In this document: positions 18,262 to 29,817 of the stretch, piece by piece
Layout of the letters: every line of letters starts with the position of its first letter
How positions within the stretch are numbered: the first letter of the stretch is position 1
NCBI GenBank assembly: GCA_938023035.1
Contig: CALIDI010000004.1
Span: forward strand, 1-64,000
DNA length: 64,000 bases
Direction: 5' to 3'
Source: an uncultured Leptolyngbyaceae cyanobacterium
Lineage (GTDB): Bacteria; Cyanobacteriota; Cyanobacteriia; Leptolyngbyales; Leptolyngbyaceae
Position numbers and translations under genes: made by a program
Notes under the pieces: generated by a model
Databases searched by the model: none
Seen by the model: the letters and a program-made list of their open reading frames with translations, nothing else
What the model was told of the DNA's origin: nothing

Positions 18262-18998
18262 TTCCGAATGGTCAATCCAGTACCGGATTTTTGGATGCAT
18301 CAGAATCGTTGCTCAATCCGGTTGAGCGGGCGCAGGTAACTCAAGATCTGGCTGAAAATGTCATTCTCACGACTGTAGATGATCTTTACAATTGGGCTCG
18401 CCTTTCTAGTCTGTGGCCGATGCTATATGGCACCGCCTGTTGCTTCATTGAGTTTGCGGCGCTCATTGGTTCCCGCTTTGATTTTGACCGTTTTGGTTTA
18501 GTGCCCCGCTCCACCCCCCGACAGGCCGACTTGTTGATTACAGCAGGAACCATCACGATGAAAATGGCTCCGGCCCTCGTGCGGCTCTATGAGCAGATGC
18601 CAGATCCCAAGTATGTGATTGCTATGGGTGCCTGTACGATTACGGGTGGCATGTTCAGTGTTGATTCTCCTTCTGCTGTCCGCGGGGTAGATAAGCTCAT
18701 TCCGGTCGATGTATATCTGCCTGGTTGCCCGCCACGACCGGAGGCGATCGTCGATGCCATTATTAAGCTGCGGAAGAAGATTTCTAATGAGTCCATGCAA
18801 GAGCGGGCTTATTTGCAGCAAACCCATCGCTACTACAGCACGACCCATAATATGAAGGCAGTGGATGTGATTCATGATGGTAAGTATTTGAGCTTGGGCA
18901 CTCGTGAAGCGCCACCGAAGGAACTGATGGAGGCGATGGGCATGTCTGTGCCTCCTGCACTATTGACGGCTCAAAAGGGGGAGCAAACCCGTGGCTGA
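18252..18998 (+). CDS. ndhK: NAD(P)H-quinone oxidoreductase subunit K
   Basis: A 248-residue peripheral-arm subunit of NDH-1 carrying a [4Fe-4S] cluster (N2-type) near the quinone site. Conserved Cys residues appear in [10 protein letters not shown], in [10 protein letters not shown] and in [12 protein letters not shown]. The ATG lies within the end of ndhC, and the stop overlaps the ndhJ start by eight bases, so the three are translated from one message. Confidence 0.97.
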   Translation: MVLIPNGQSSTGFLDASESLLNPVERAQVTQDLAENVILTTVDDLYNWARLSSLWPMLYGTACCFIEFAALIGSRFDFDRFGLVPRSTPRQADLLITAGTITMKMAPALVRLYEQMPDPKYVIAMGACTITGGMFSVDSPSAVRGVDKLIPVDVYLPGCPPRPEAIVDAIIKLRKKISNESMQERAYLQQTHRYYSTTHNMKAVDVIHDGKYLSLGTREAPPKELMEAMGMSVPPALLTAQKGEQTRG

Positions 18999-19533
18999 AG
19001 AGGAAGTGAAGTCAACAGAAGCTAGGGCGATCGCACCGACCGAAACGGCTCTCACAGAACCTGGATCTGTATCCAAGTGGCTAGCAGAAAACGGTTTTGA
19101 GCATGAGTTTTTAGGTCGGGACAGTGCCGGGGTTGAGTTGCTAAAAGTTGTACCAGACGTGTTAATTCCTTTTGCAACAGCCCTCTACGCTTACGGGTTT
19201 AACTACCTGCAATGTCAAGGTGCCTATGACGCAGGGCCAGGTCAGGAGCTAGTGAGCTTCTATCATCTGATCAAGGTGAGCGACAATGCAGAACGGCCTG
19301 AGGAGGTGCGCATTAAGGTGTTTCTACCGCGGGAAAACCCCGTAGTCCCTTCTGTTTACTGGATCTGGAAAACTGCTGACTGGCAGGAGCGTGAATCCTA
19401 CGACATGTATGGCATTGTCTATAAGGGACATCCCAACTTGAAGCGCATCTTGATGCCAGAAGATTGGGTCGGTTGGCCCCTGCGCAAGGATTACGTCTCT
19501 CCCGATTTTTACGAACTACAGGATGCTTACTAG
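18991..19533 (+). CDS. ndhJ: NAD(P)H-quinone oxidoreductase subunit J
   Basis: A 180-residue subunit of the peripheral arm of NDH-1, recognised by [32 protein letters not shown] and the end [18 protein letters not shown]. It starts with GTG inside the end of ndhK. The first 35 residues are a variable acidic extension typical of cyanobacterial NdhJ. Confidence 0.97.
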   Translation: MAEEEVKSTEARAIAPTETALTEPGSVSKWLAENGFEHEFLGRDSAGVELLKVVPDVLIPFATALYAYGFNYLQCQGAYDAGPGQELVSFYHLIKVSDNAERPEEVRIKVFLPRENPVVPSVYWIWKTADWQERESYDMYGIVYKGHPNLKRILMPEDWVGWPLRKDYVSPDFYELQDAY

Positions 19534-19547
19534 CCGATGACTTCGCA

Positions 19548-19639
19548 TAGCCATCCCACTCCGTTTGAATGAGGCAAGCGAGTCGGTTGACATCAGTGGG
19601 AGCGAGCCAAACGATAAAGGTGTAGCTTGGGGATGGCTA
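19548..19639 (+). ncRNA. Structured 3' region after ndhJ (possible hairpin RNA)
   Basis: TAGCCATCCC (19548-19557) and GGGATGGCTA (19630-19639) are perfect complements 72 bases apart, and CCCACT/AGTGGG nest inside. It starts 15 bases past the ndhJ stop. It could be the operon's 3' structure or an independent small RNA. No T-run follows, so a simple terminator is less likely. Confidence 0.4.
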
Positions 19640-20096
19640 AGTTAACGACCCACGGCAAGGCTATTGAGGGCCGTCTCTGCTAAAGGTGCTGTGTGTCTCA
19701 TGTTGCTTTGCGATGAGACGACGCTTAGCCCGTAAAGAGATATGTTATTTCATGACGAGATCAGTAGTAGTGCCTGCTCAGGGCTTGCTACGGTTGCCCA
19801 GTTTCAGCTATGTGAACGATAGGAACGATTCTCACATGAGGCGACCGATGAGTGCTCTGTCGAATGAAGTTTGGTGGAGCATTTAAGTTAGTGGAAGTAA
19901 GTTAGTGGAAGAAACAAGTCAGTGGCAGGAAATTGATGGGTGCTTAGTTTTGAGCGCCAACGTCGTCAAAACTTTCCTGACAGATGCTAGGCAATTTCGT
20001 TGTTTAGGTCAAAAGTCGTGGGCCAGGGGCTGCCAGCGTTACGTGTTTCCAGAGTAGTGTCCACCTATAATACTCATCCTTGACCAACCGAAGTGC
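19640..20096. other. Intergenic region ndhJ-ycf63
   Basis: No recognised gene. An exact 14-base tandem duplication TAAGTTAGTGGAAG lies at 19884-19911. The 66-residue open frame at 19686-19886 shows no domain and an atypical composition. Confidence 0.5.
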
Positions 20097-20912
20097 TCAA
20101 AACCCTCCCAGAACAGCACTTCCCAAGCCCTGGAACATTAGCCAGGAGAGGAAAAAGTTGGAGATAAAGATGGCCAGCAGCGAGGTCACTACCGCCGTAG
20201 TCGTTGACTGGCCGACCCCCTTAGCCCCTCCGGTGGTTGTTAGCCCCCAACTGGAACCAATAATGGCAACCAGCGCTCCAAAGAAAAATCCTTTGATGGG
20301 GGCACTGCAAAGATCCCAAACGGTCAAAAAGCTACGGGCAGAGTCCAAAAAGGTTTGATTAGAAATGCCATACAAGTTACTGGCAATCAGCATGCCACCG
20401 CTCATCCCTGTCACCAGCGACAGCAAGGTTAATAAGGGAACCATTAGACAACAGGCTAGCACTCGTGGAATCACCAGGTAATCGACCGGGTCGGTTTTGA
20501 GCATGTAAAGCGCGTCAATTTGCTCTGTCACGCGCATAGTACCCAGTTCAGCAGCAAAGGCAGAGCCGACCCGACCTGCAATCACCACAGCCGTCAAAAC
20601 AGGTGCTAGTTCCCGTGCAAGGGAAAGCGCTAGCACCCCTCCGACTGCATTGGCTGCTCCAAAGTTAATAAACTCGCGGGCAACCTGAATGGTAAATACC
20701 ATGCCGACAAACGCTGCTGTTAATAACGCAATCAGCAGCGATTCTGGGCCAGCAATGGACATCTGCTCTAGAGTATTGCGGCGATGAATGCGGCCTGCCA
20801 GCAGATGAACCATCACCTGCCCCCCTAGTAGGATTGCGGCAACTAACCGTTGCCCCCACTGGTTTAAGCTTGAAAATTGCGACGATTCACTCACGGCTAG
20901 ACCCCACACCAA
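20097..20912 (-). CDS. ycf63: MlaE/TGD1-type ABC transporter permease (Ycf63)
   Basis: A 271-residue permease of the MlaE family, whose plastid homologue TGD1 moves lipids between envelope membranes. It shows about five to six membrane segments and the family block GAANAVGGVLALSLARELAP and IAGRVGSAFAAELGTMRVTEQIDAL. The C-terminal part holds GALVAIIGSSWGLTTTGGAKGVG. The start is uncertain: TTG 20912, GTG 20909 and GTG 20894 are in frame, and none has a strong ribosome site. The ATPase and substrate-binding partners are not in this window. Confidence 0.9.
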   Translation of the reverse strand: MVWGLAVSESSQFSSLNQWGQRLVAAILLGGQVMVHLLAGRIHRRNTLEQMSIAGPESLLIALLTAAFVGMVFTIQVAREFINFGAANAVGGVLALSLARELAPVLTAVVIAGRVGSAFAAELGTMRVTEQIDALYMLKTDPVDYLVIPRVLACCLMVPLLTLLSLVTGMSGGMLIASNLYGISNQTFLDSARSFLTVWDLCSAPIKGFFFGALVAIIGSSWGLTTTGGAKGVGQSTTTAVVTSLLAIFISNFFLSWLMFQGLGSAVLGGF

Positions 20913-21170
20913 CTATCCTTCATGAAACCGATCTTGATTCAAGTGCTAGATTGGGCCAAATCACTTCCCCTAACCCCCTTTTGGTGAGATGTTGCCGTCC
21001 AAAAGCTCAAGAAATTTCTGGAGAAACTCACCCTGGTACTGGGGCTAGGCTCGTCAAAATTAGAAGGTTTCAACCTGTCTGCAATCGCCAAAACTGCCCA
21101 AACCTCAAAGTGACCTCATCTATTCCCTAGCCACAATAACGGGATTTTGGTTGGATTCCTATAGCTCTGG

Positions 21171-21248
21171 CCAGAAAGCTTTAGCGAAAGCCGTCGCACC
21201 CTGTTAAGGCAGGAACGTTAAGGCAGGAACATTGCAATAACTTTCTGG
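21171..21248. repeat. Small palindromic element, copy 2 (inverted orientation)
   Basis: CCAGAAAG (21171-21178) and CTTTCTGG (21241-21248) are perfect complements. The preceding bases, ATAGCTCTGG, mirror the CCAGAGC-TAT tail of the other copies. Within it is an exact 14-base tandem duplication GTTAAGGCAGGAAC (21203-21230). It lies just beyond the topA stop. Confidence 0.7.
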
Positions 21249-21315
21249 GCGCTCAGCGGTGTCCGGATGGGGTGTGTAGGCCGCCAGCCAGAAACTAGCG
21301 CCCCTGGCTGTTCGC

Positions 21316-24084
21316 TCAAATAGATGATTTTTTATTGCGACTCGTCGGCGAAGTTGCCTTTTTGGCCGCGGTTTTGCTGGTGCTGGTTGTCTTCGTTGTG
21401 GTTTTCTTAGCGCTGGCCTTTTTCGTTGTGGTTTTCTTGGCGCTGGTTGATTCTTTAGCGCTGGTTGATTCTGCTGTGGTGCTAGACGATTGGCGCGATC
21501 GCGCACCCGTCTTCTTACTACCCGATTTCGCCAACAGCGCCTCAACCGCCTGCTCCATCGTCAATGACTCAACCGTCTGCCCTTCTGGCAAAGAGGCATT
21601 AACCTTGCCATGTTTGATATAGGCCCCATAAGGCCCATCGTAGATATTAACCGGCTCGCCATCTACTGGGTGCGCTCCCAACTCGCGCAGGGGCTTGGCC
21701 GCCGCCCGCCGCCCACGGCCCGTCTTGGGTTCAGCTAAAATCTCTAGCGCCCGCGCTAGATCAATGGTTAATACATCATCTCCAGCCTTGAGGGAACGAT
21801 AATCCTTCTGATCCTTACCGGTTTCATCTTTGCCCAGGTCATGGACAATGTAGGGGCCAAAACGGCCTAGATTGGCTTGAATGCGACGACCCGTATCTGG
21901 ATGTACCCCCAAGATCCGGGGCAGGGCTAACAGGCCGATAGCATCCTCCAAAGTGACTGTTTCTAGTGTTAACCCCTTAGGTAAGGAAGCACGCTTCGGT
22001 TTGGGATTTGCTTCAGTCGCATCGCCCAACTGCACATAAGGACCATAGGCACCAATCAGAGCATAAATCGGTTCACCGGTCTCTGGATGAAAGCCTAGCT
22101 TATCTGGCCCCTCTGTTTTTTGCTTGAGTAATAGTTGTACCTGGTCAGCATCCAGGTCGGAAGGAGTTAAGTCTTTAGGGATATTCGCCTTGACCGTTTC
22201 TTCCCCTGTTTCCGCCTCAAGATAGGCCCCATAACGGCCAATTCTCACCTTTGCTCCCAAGTCTTCCAGTTGCACCGTGCGGGCTTGGGCCGGGTCAATT
22301 TGGCTTTCCTGTTCCCTTACTTGGGTTTCTAACCCGGTTTCTCCCAGATAAAACTCCTTCAGATACGGCAACCAATCTACTGCGCCAGTAGAAATATCGT
22401 CTAGGGTTTCTTCCATGCGGGCGGTAAAGCGAGGATCGACCAGCTCCGGAAAGTAGGTTTCCAGCAGAGCGGTCACCGCAAAGGCTGTAAAGGTAGGCAC
22501 CAGGGCATTACTTACCATCTGGGCATAGCCCCGATCAATGATGGTACCGATAATGCTGGCGTAGGTGCTGGGACGACCGATGCCCTCACTTTCTAAGACC
22601 TTAACCAGAGAAGCTTCTGTGTAGCGGGCGGGCGGCTGGGTTTCGTGGCCGATCGCCTCGAGGTTCTGACAGGTTGGTGTATCCCCTTCTTGCAGGGGCG
22701 GCAAAATCACCTCTCGATCTTCTAGAGCGGCATCAGGGTCATCGGAGCCTTCCACATAGGCGCGGAAGAAGCCAGGAAAATCAATGCGCTTACCACTGGC
22801 GCGAAAACCCGCATCCTCTACCTGAATTTGGACGGTAATGTTGGTCTGTCGAGCCTCAGCCATTTGACAGGCCACGGTGCGCTTCCAGATTAAATCATAG
22901 AGGCGAAACTCTCTATCCTTGAGGCCCGTTTGCTGCGGAGTACGGAAACTGCTGCCCGCAGGCCGAATCGCTTCGTGAGCTTCCTGCGCCCCCTTGCTCT
23001 TGGTGGTGTATTGGCGTGGTTGAGGGCTGAGGTATTCTGAGCCGTACATGCTTTCGACGCAACTGCGGGCCGCTGCGATCGCTTGCTGGGAGAGATGCAC
23101 AGAGTCTGTCCGCATGTAGGTGATATAGCCCTGCTCATAGAGGCTCTGGGCAACGCGCATAGTCTCCCGCGCTGACAGGCCCAACTTACGGTTCGCCTCC
23201 TGTTGTAGAGTCGAGGTCGTAAAGGGGGGAGAAGGCTTGCGCGTGGTGGGGCGTTCTTCCAGGCTGGTGACAGTCCAGGGCCGATCGCGAATACGATCGG
23301 CCAAGGCACGGGCCTCAGCCTCATTTAGCAGCACTACATTGCGTCCGGCGATGACCTGCCCAGTGGATTCATCAAAATCACTGCCCGTAGCGACTTTGAC
23401 CCCACCTAACTGCACCAGTTTGGCTTCAAAGGGGACTGGTTCCGGGGTTCCTGCCAACAGGGTAGCTTTCAAATCCCAATAGCTACCTTGCTTAAAGGCC
23501 CGCCGCTCTCGTTCCCGGTTGACAATCAACCGAACTGCTACCGACTGCACTCGCCCTGCCGAAAGGCCAAAGGCAATCTTTTTCCAGAGCAGGGGTGAGA
23601 GCGTGTAACCTACCAGGCGATCCAAAATCCGTCGGGTCTCCTGTGCCCGCACCAGCCGTTCATCGACAGATCGACAATTGCGAATCGCTTCTTGAATCGC
23701 CTCCTCGGTAATTTCGTGGAAGACCATGCGCTTAATCGGTACCTTTGGCTGCAACAGTTGCAGCAAATGCCAGCTAATGCTTTCTCCTTCCCGATCTTCG
23801 TCGGTTGCTAGAATCAGCTCATCGGCAGCTTTCAGAGCTTCCTTTAGCTCCCGTACAATTTTCTTCTTATCCTGGGGCACAACGTAGAGAGGTTCAAAAT
23901 CATTTTCAACATTGACCCCTAGTTGAGCCCATTTCTCCCCTTTCACACTGGCGGGGATTTCACTCGCCGACTGGGGCAAATCGCGCACATGCCCCATGGA
24001 TGCCTCCACACGATAGCCTGCTGGTAGGTAGTTGCGAATCGTTTTAGCTTTGGTGGGAGATTCGACAATTACAAGCTTTGGCAT
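21316..24084 (-). CDS. topA: DNA topoisomerase I
   Basis: A type IA topoisomerase of 922 residues that relaxes negative supercoils. The start is ATG 24084 ([20 protein letters not shown]), the canonical TOPRIM opening. The frame is open to 24171, but without the motif. The TOPRIM acidic motif ATDEDREGE and the catalytic tyrosine in [14 protein letters not shown] are present. The C-terminal half has several repeated modules of the form Gx[32 protein letters not shown] in place of zinc fingers, as in other cyanobacterial TopA. The last 70 residues are a low-complexity Lys/Thr/Ala/Ser tail ([13 protein letters not shown]), which probably binds DNA. Confidence 0.97.
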   Translation of the reverse strand: MPKLVIVESPTKAKTIRNYLPAGYRVEASMGHVRDLPQSASEIPASVKGEKWAQLGVNVENDFEPLYVVPQDKKKIVRELKEALKAADELILATDEDREGESISWHLLQLLQPKVPIKRMVFHEITEEAIQEAIRNCRSVDERLVRAQETRRILDRLVGYTLSPLLWKKIAFGLSAGRVQSVAVRLIVNRERERRAFKQGSYWDLKATLLAGTPEPVPFEAKLVQLGGVKVATGSDFDESTGQVIAGRNVVLLNEAEARALADRIRDRPWTVTSLEERPTTRKPSPPFTTSTLQQEANRKLGLSARETMRVAQSLYEQGYITYMRTDSVHLSQQAIAAARSCVESMYGSEYLSPQPRQYTTKSKGAQEAHEAIRPAGSSFRTPQQTGLKDREFRLYDLIWKRTVACQMAEARQTNITVQIQVEDAGFRASGKRIDFPGFFRAYVEGSDDPDAALEDREVILPPLQEGDTPTCQNLEAIGHETQPPARYTEASLVKVLESEGIGRPSTYASIIGTIIDRGYAQMVSNALVPTFTAFAVTALLETYFPELVDPRFTARMEETLDDISTGAVDWLPYLKEFYLGETGLETQVREQESQIDPAQARTVQLEDLGAKVRIGRYGAYLEAETGEETVKANIPKDLTPSDLDADQVQLLLKQKTEGPDKLGFHPETGEPIYALIGAYGPYVQLGDATEANPKPKRASLPKGLTLETVTLEDAIGLLALPRILGVHPDTGRRIQANLGRFGPYIVHDLGKDETGKDQKDYRSLKAGDDVLTIDLARALEILAEPKTGRGRRAAAKPLRELGAHPVDGEPVNIYDGPYGAYIKHGKVNASLPEGQTVESLTMEQAVEALLAKSGSKKTGARSRQSSSTTAESTSAKESTSAKKTTTKKASAKKTTTKTTSTSKTAAKKATSPTSRNKKSSI

Positions 24085-24660
24085 GGTTTTTCCGTCTTGA
24101 AACAGCAGGTCGCTTAAACGTTGACTCAGCAAACGACAACATCGTTGTCCTTGTTCTTTTCTTATCGCCAATATTGAATCGATTACCAGGGGTTAACAAA
24201 AGTTCCTAAATCGCTCATCCAGACAATCGGGTGCTTTGTAAAGAAATCTTGCTAACGCTTAGATGATTTTTACCTTAGCAACCTCTTCCCCCGGTTGTCA
24301 GGCACAAATCTAGGAGTTTTGTCTCTCTATGTCAGGTTATGCCAGAAAATGCCCGCGATCGCCACTGCGGGAAAAACCATGAAATCTGAGAAATCTGATA
24401 TTCAGACATAGGCAATTCTTGCGTCAGATTCTAAAGTATTACGATAGATTGCAATATAAACTCGATCCCAGTCTATTTCGCGATCGTTTTACTGGGGAAA
24501 TCCTCCGGATCGGGTCTAAACCTGGTATAGAATCCAGTTTAGGCATTCTGTAGCGGAGTGCGGTCAAAAGCATTTGAACTCCGCTGAACAGTTTTGTTTT
24601 GGTTTTGAATCGACAAATCTGAAAATTCGCTCAACTGCCCTAGTTTTCGAGGCTCAACCC
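24085..24660. other. Divergent intergenic region topA-ndhB
   Basis: About 575 bases that must contain the promoters of both genes. I see an exact 9-base tandem duplication GAAATCTGA (24381-24398) and one GCGATCG-type site, but no clear -10/-35 pair or operator. The TTG-initiated upstream extension of the ndhB frame (24574-24660) does not match NdhB proteins. Confidence 0.5.
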
Positions 24661-26265
24661 ATGGATTTCGCCAGTTTGGCTGCTCAGCTCAATACCGGAA
24701 TCATCCTGCCTGAACTGATTGTGACGGCAACGTTGTTGCTGGTGTTGGTGGGAGATTTAATTGTTGGACGCACCGCCTCTTCTCGCTGGGTGCCCTATGT
24801 TACTATCGCTGGGCTGCTAGCAGCCGTTGCGGCGCTTTACTACCAGTGGGATGCAGATAACCCCATTGGGTTTCTTGGTAGTTTTAACGGCGATGCCCTT
24901 AGTATTGTGTTTCGTGGCATTATTGCCCTCTCCGCAGCCGTAACGGTGCTAATGTCGGTGCGCTATGTGGAACAGTCAGGCACCTCGCTGGCCGAGTTTT
25001 TGGTCATTTTGCTGACGGCCACCCTGGGGGGGATGTTTTTGTCTGGGGCGGATGAACTTGTGATGATCTTCGTTTCTCTGGAAACGTTGAGTATTTCCTC
25101 GTATCTGCTGACGGGCTACACGAAGCGTGACCCTCGCTCTAACGAGGCAGCCCTAAAGTATCTGCTGATTGGGGCTTCAAGTTCGGCGATTTTCCTTTAC
25201 GGCCTGTCGTTGCTCTATGGGTTGTCGGGAGGTAAGACCCAGCTAGGGGCGATCGCCGCTAGCATTCTAACCAATGGGGTTGATGAGTCGATTGGGCTAG
25301 TGATCGCGCTGGTTTTTGTGATTGCGGGAATTGCTTTCAAAATTGCAGCAGTGCCCTTCCACCAGTGGACTCCAGATGTTTACGAGGGTTCCCCCACACC
25401 GGTTGTTGCCTTTCTCTCAGTGGGGTCAAAAGCCGCAGGCTTCGCCCTCGCCGTTCGGTTGCTGGTTACAGCTTTTCCCTTATTGGCAGAAGAGTGGCGC
25501 TTTGTCCTCACAGCGTTGGCTATTCTCAGTATGATTTTGGGCAATGTTGTAGCTCTGGCTCAAACCAGCATGAAGCGGATGCTAGCCTATTCTTCCATTG
25601 GTCAGGCCGGGTTTGTCATGATTGGTCTGGTGATTGGCACCCAGGCAGGGTATTCTGCCATGCTATTTTACCTGCTGGTTTACCTGTTTATGAACCTGGG
25701 GGCCTTTACCTGTGTGATTTTGTTTGCCCTGCGCACTGGTACTGACCAGATTAGTGAGTATGCCGGTCTTTATCAAAAAGATCCATTGCTGACCTTAGGT
25801 TTAAGCATTTGTCTGCTCTCTTTAGGTGGCATTCCTCCCCTGGCTGGATTTTTTGGCAAGATCTATTTGTTTTGGGCTGGTTGGCAGGCAGAGGCCTATG
25901 GTCTCGTGCTGCTGGGTTTAGTCACAAGCGTCATCTCGATTTACTACTACATCCGGGTTGTGAAGATGATGGTGGTGAAAGAACCCCAGGAAATGTCTGA
26001 AGCGGTTGAAAACTATCCTGAGTCGAACTGGAAGTTGCCAGGAATGCGCCCCCTCCAAGTGGGTTTGGTGGTCTCGCTAGTAGCAACGTCTCTGGCAGGG
26101 ATTCTTTCTAATCCTCTATTTAATCTGGCGAATGGCGCTGTCGAAAAAACACCCATTTTACAGGCGGCGATCGCGGCCAAACAACCTGTTGCGGCCCAAT
26201 CACCGGCACTCCTTGGCGACAGCTTATCTGTCAACCTGAGCCAACCTCCTGGCTTGAGGGAGTAG
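24661..26265 (+). CDS. ndhB: NAD(P)H-quinone oxidoreductase subunit 2
   Basis: A 534-residue multi-span subunit of NDH-1, homologous to proton-pumping antiporters. The ATG at 24661 gives [20 protein letters not shown], matching NdhB starts. Diagnostic blocks are [35 protein letters not shown] and [14 protein letters not shown], where Lys and His of antiporter-like subunits are conserved. It is unlinked to ndhC-K-J, as is usual in cyanobacteria. The upstream TTG frame extension of 29 residues is probably not translated. Confidence 0.96.
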   Translation: MDFASLAAQLNTGIILPELIVTATLLLVLVGDLIVGRTASSRWVPYVTIAGLLAAVAALYYQWDADNPIGFLGSFNGDALSIVFRGIIALSAAVTVLMSVRYVEQSGTSLAEFLVILLTATLGGMFLSGADELVMIFVSLETLSISSYLLTGYTKRDPRSNEAALKYLLIGASSSAIFLYGLSLLYGLSGGKTQLGAIAASILTNGVDESIGLVIALVFVIAGIAFKIAAVPFHQWTPDVYEGSPTPVVAFLSVGSKAAGFALAVRLLVTAFPLLAEEWRFVLTALAILSMILGNVVALAQTSMKRMLAYSSIGQAGFVMIGLVIGTQAGYSAMLFYLLVYLFMNLGAFTCVILFALRTGTDQISEYAGLYQKDPLLTLGLSICLLSLGGIPPLAGFFGKIYLFWAGWQAEAYGLVLLGLVTSVISIYYYIRVVKMMVVKEPQEMSEAVENYPESNWKLPGMRPLQVGLVVSLVATSLAGILSNPLFNLANGAVEKTPILQAAIAAKQPVAAQSPALLGDSLSVNLSQPPGLRE

Positions 26266-26325
26266 GGCTATCTACCCTGCGGGTAATGCTAGAGTAGAGA
26301 TACTTGCCTTGTAGGAGGCTGGTTG

Positions 26326-27105
26326 ATGACGAATATCAGACAAGCCATTGAGCAGATCGATCTGCCTCGGTCGCCTAGAGAAACTTTACCGACCATGTTA
26401 CGCTCTGCCCAGTGAGGATCCAGAGGAGCCTGGTTTGCCAGATGAGTTTCACCTGTGGCAAGCAGAGCTGTGTAGCGCTACTTTTCAGCCACCGCCTTAC
26501 CCTATCGACCAGGTGGTTGTCGCGAGCGACTTAAATCTTTAATACGACCCACGCCATCCGGGCTGGTACAAGCGGCCAGATTGGTTTGCCATTGTAGGAG
26601 TTCCCCGGCTTTACGAACAGCGAGATTACGCCTAAGTTAAGTTATCTGGCAGGAAGGAGTGCGTCCAATTCTGGCAATTGAGCTACTTTCCCCAAGCACC
26701 CGTGATGAAGATTTGGGGCAACGCCAACCACGCGGGCCACAAACAACCAAGTGGCAAGTTTACGAACAGATATTGAGAATTCCCTATTACGTTGTGTTTG
26801 ATCGCTCCACTAATGAATTGCAAGTCTTTCAACTAGTGGGTAATCAGTACCAACAGCAACCCTTGGATGCGATCGCATTTGGCTGCCGACCCTGGAAATC
26901 GGCTGAGGGGTATGGCAGGGGGAGTATCGGGGGCTAAATCGGCCATGGTTGATGTTGGTATGATCAGAAAGGCAGTTGGATTCCGCTCGCAGCCGAGCAA
27001 GAACATCAACCTGCCGAGCAGGAACGTCAACGCGCCGAAAGACTAGCCGAGCGTCTGCGTCAGTTGGGAATCGACCCAGAAGAGTCGGATTTGAGCAAAC
27101 CCTGA
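26326..27105 (+). pseudogene. Decayed Uma2-family (DUF820) gene
   Basis: An ATG with GGAGG upstream begins MTNIRQAIEQIDLPRS, and the reading then moves between frames several times. Recognisable pieces are EEPGLPDEFHLWQAEL, RHPGWYKRPDWFAIVGVPRL, VRPILAIELLSPSTRDEDLG, ILRIPYYVVFDRSTNELQVF and a coiled C-terminus with ERQRAERLAERLRQLGID. This order (PDWV..GVP, ELLSPST, YYVVFD) is the PD-(D/E)XK-like Uma2 family, which is very common in cyanobacteria. At least three frameshifts or stops break it. Confidence 0.85.
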
Positions 27106-27298
27106 TTAGGCGTTAAGAATTTTAGATTGCCAGGTTGCTGGGGTGATTCAGGGTGCAGGGGGCACCCCCGTCCTCAAGCGGGTGGCTGTGGCGATAAAAT
27201 GCTAACGACGAACCAGGGCATCACCCTAATCCAGGACATTACCCTACATCACCCTAATAGTGAAGATATAGTGAAGCTAGTGAAGCCGTGACCTTGCC

Positions 27299-28534
27299 CT
27301 AGGCGCGAAACTTGGCCGTAATTCGCTCCATTGCCTGAATCACATTTTCGCGACTGTTAAAGGCCGAAATGCGGAAATACCCCTCACCAGCTGCGCCAAA
27401 GCCAGAACCCGGAGTGCCGACAACATGGCAACTCTGCAATAGTTTGTCGAAGAAATCCCAACTGGAGAGAGCATCCGGAGTTTTGACCCAGACGTAGGGG
27501 GCATTGACTCCACCATACACCTGCAAGCCAGCGTTAGTAAGCTGCTCGCGAATGATACGGGCATTTTCCATGTAAAAGCGAATTAACGCTTCTACCTGAA
27601 CTCTTCCATCAGGCGAATAAACCGCCTCTGCCCCTCGTTGGACTATGTAGGAGACCCCATTAAATTTGGTGGATTGGCGACGATTCCACAGCTTCCAGAG
27701 GTCAACGCAGCTACCATCGGAGGTTGTTGCCTGGAGAGATTTAGGAACGACGGTAAAGGCGCAGCGGGTGCCTGTAAACCCTGCATTTTTAGAAAACGAA
27801 CGAAATTCAATTGCGCATTCCCGAGCGCCCTGTAACTCAAAGATAGAGTGGGGTAGGCTGGGATCGGTAATGAAGGCTTCGTAGGCAGCATCGAAGAGAA
27901 TAATCGAGCCATGTTGACGCGCGTAATCAACCCAGGCTTGCAAATGCTCTTTGGTTGCTGTTGCCCCCGTAGGATTGTTGGGGAAGCAAAGGTAAATCAG
28001 ATCGACCTTTTGTTGGGGAATTTGAGCGGTGAAGTGGTTTTCTGCGGAGATGGGCAGATAAACCAAGCCGTCGTATTCTCCTGCCTCGTTTGCTGGGCCA
28101 GTATGCCCCGCCATGACGTTGGTATCAACATAAACCGGATAGACCGGGTCGGTAACAGCAATGGTGTTAGTGTCGCCAAAAATATCCAAAATGTTGCCAC
28201 AGTCACACTTAGAGCCGTCAGAGATAAAAATCTCGGAGGCATCGATTGCGCATCCCCGTGCCTGAAAATCGTGCTCAGCAATCTTTTGGCGCAGCCACTC
28301 ATAGCCCTGCTCTGGCCCATACCCTCTAAAACTGGCGCGATCGCCCATTTCCTCTACCGCCCGAATCATTGCCTCCCGGCAGGCTGCTGGTAGAGGTTCG
28401 GTGACATCGCCAATGCCTAAACGAATAATCTGAGCCGTGGGGTTGGCCTCAGCAAAGGCATTGACCCGCCGGGCAATTTCGGGAAATAGATAGCCCGCTT
28501 TAAGTTTTAAGTAGTTTTCGTTGATGGTGACCAT
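27299..28534 (-). CDS. dapL: LL-diaminopimelate aminotransferase
   Basis: DapL turns tetrahydrodipicolinate directly into LL-diaminopimelate for lysine and peptidoglycan, with glutamate and PLP. The start at 28534 gives 411 residues opening [20 protein letters not shown], the family start. The longer frame to 28582 adds 16 residues without homology. PLP-binding features are [22 protein letters not shown] and the Schiff-base lysine in [12 protein letters not shown]. DapL is the variant used by plants, cyanobacteria and chlamydiae. Confidence 0.96.
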   Translation of the reverse strand: MVTINENYLKLKAGYLFPEIARRVNAFAEANPTAQIIRLGIGDVTEPLPAACREAMIRAVEEMGDRASFRGYGPEQGYEWLRQKIAEHDFQARGCAIDASEIFISDGSKCDCGNILDIFGDTNTIAVTDPVYPVYVDTNVMAGHTGPANEAGEYDGLVYLPISAENHFTAQIPQQKVDLIYLCFPNNPTGATATKEHLQAWVDYARQHGSIILFDAAYEAFITDPSLPHSIFELQGARECAIEFRSFSKNAGFTGTRCAFTVVPKSLQATTSDGSCVDLWKLWNRRQSTKFNGVSYIVQRGAEAVYSPDGRVQVEALIRFYMENARIIREQLTNAGLQVYGGVNAPYVWVKTPDALSSWDFFDKLLQSCHVVGTPGSGFGAAGEGYFRISAFNSRENVIQAMERITAKFRA

Positions 28535-28594
28535 AATCTGGAGTGTATGGTTGAGGAGCCTATGCAGTATAGCGTACTGCAATCGCCGTTTAGT

Positions 28595-28753
28595 TTAGCC
28601 CCCCCACCCCAGGCGCACCTTCAATAACACCCCGACGGGTGCCGGGATCATCTCGCCACGAAAGTCGAGCAATTGCACCACTAATAAGTAGGCTAAACTC
28701 AGCACGATCGCGATCGCGCCGGTAATCACAGCAACCAGTTTAGAGCGATCCAT
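28595..28753 (-). CDS. Small single-span membrane protein
   Basis: A 52-residue open frame with ATG 28753, preceded by GGAG seven bases before it. The sequence is MDRSKLVAVITGAIAIVLSL followed by a short AYLLVVQLLDFRGE. It has one membrane helix (about 7-28), then a short cationic tail ending LGWGG. Small proteins with this kind of layout occur in cyanobacteria, but the function is unknown. The ribosome site, hydrophobic helix and clean start support it. Confidence 0.65.
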   Translation of the reverse strand: MDRSKLVAVITGAIAIVLSLAYLLVVQLLDFRGEMIPAPVGVLLKVRLGWGG

Positions 28754-28899
28754 AGAGACTCCTGTCTTAAATTTGTTATTTCCTCTTCCAGCCTATAGAA
28801 AAAGTCGCCCTGCGACACCTATCCAACAATTCAGCTAATACTCGTTCCTGGGCCTGACTCGATGACCTGCATCGCTTTCGCGCAGATTAGTGTAGGGTA

Positions 28900-29817
28900 A
28901 TGGCGTTAGCCGTGCCAACTGTACTCCCCATGCGATTTCTCCGGTTTTGGACGTACTTGACTCCCCATACCCTCTGGCGCACCCTACACGCCGCAGGACA
29001 ACAGCGATTGCCAGGTCTGGCGGCTGAAATGGCTTACAACTCAATGCTAGCGCTGTTTCCTGCAATTCTGGCAGTCCTCACTTCGGTGGGTCTGGTAGAG
29101 TCGTCTAAAAACACCCTAATGGGAATAGCCGCCCAACTGAGTCAGTTTGCCCCTCAGGAGGTGCTATACCTCATTCAAGGATTTATTAATGAAATTAGCA
29201 ACGCTCGCAATCAGGGCTTGTTTTCGCTGAGTTTCGTCGTCTCCATTTGGGCGGCGTCGGGGGCTTTGAGTGCAGCGATGGTTGCCCTCGACCATATTCA
29301 ACAAACCCCTGCACGACAGGTACGGCCCTTTTGGCAAGCGAAGCTCGTGTCTCTGGGGCTGACGGTGGGCACGATTGGCTTGCTCGTGCTGGCTTCAACC
29401 CTGGTGTTTGTGAGTGATTTAATTGTGCGCTATGCTGCCAATCGGAGTGGGGATTTTCAACCCTGGCTATTGACGACCTGGGTTTTATTGCGCTGGGTGT
29501 TGGCCTTTGGTATTGTGGCGATCGCCTTTGCCTTTGTCTATCGGTTTGGGCCAAGTCGCTGGCATCAGGGCACTCCGATTTTGCCGGGGGCAATTTTGGC
29601 GTCGGTACTGTGGGCTTTACTATCGGGCCTATTTCGGCTCTATGTGGCCCACTTTGGTAACTACAATAAAGCCTACGGGGCTGTAGGAGCGGTCATTGTA
29701 CTGTTGCTATGGCTCTATCTCACCTCTCTAGTAATGCTGATGGGTAACCAACTGAACTACACTGTCGGTGAAGCAATGCGCCACGATCGCCGGTTGCGGC
29801 CACTCCGAGGACGCTAG
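28900..29817 (+). CDS. YihY/BrkB family membrane protein
   Basis: A 305-residue inner-membrane protein with about six helices. Motifs typical of the BrkB/YihY family are GLAAEMAYNSMLALFPAILA, IWAASGALSAAMVALDHIQ, PILPGAILASVLWALLSGLF and GAVGAVIVLLLWLYLTSLV. The E. coli protein was once mistaken for RNase BN, and its actual role is unsettled. The in-frame ATG at 28930 (MRFLRFWTYL) may be the true start. Its end overlaps the end of folC, on the opposite strand, by four bases. Confidence 0.88.
   Translation: MALAVPTVLPMRFLRFWTYLTPHTLWRTLHAAGQQRLPGLAAEMAYNSMLALFPAILAVLTSVGLVESSKNTLMGIAAQLSQFAPQEVLYLIQGFINEISNARNQGLFSLSFVVSIWAASGALSAAMVALDHIQQTPARQVRPFWQAKLVSLGLTVGTIGLLVLASTLVFVSDLIVRYAANRSGDFQPWLLTTWVLLRWVLAFGIVAIAFAFVYRFGPSRWHQGTPILPGAILASVLWALLSGLFRLYVAHFGNYNKAYGAVGAVIVLLLWLYLTSLVMLMGNQLNYTVGEAMRHDRRLRPLRGR

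Noticed and set aside
17833..18300. 155-residue minus-strand frame opposite ndhC
   Set aside because: It is the antisense shadow of the strongly conserved ndhC gene.
27911..28393. 160-residue plus-strand frame inside dapL
   Set aside because: Antisense shadow of dapL, which is a clear intact gene.
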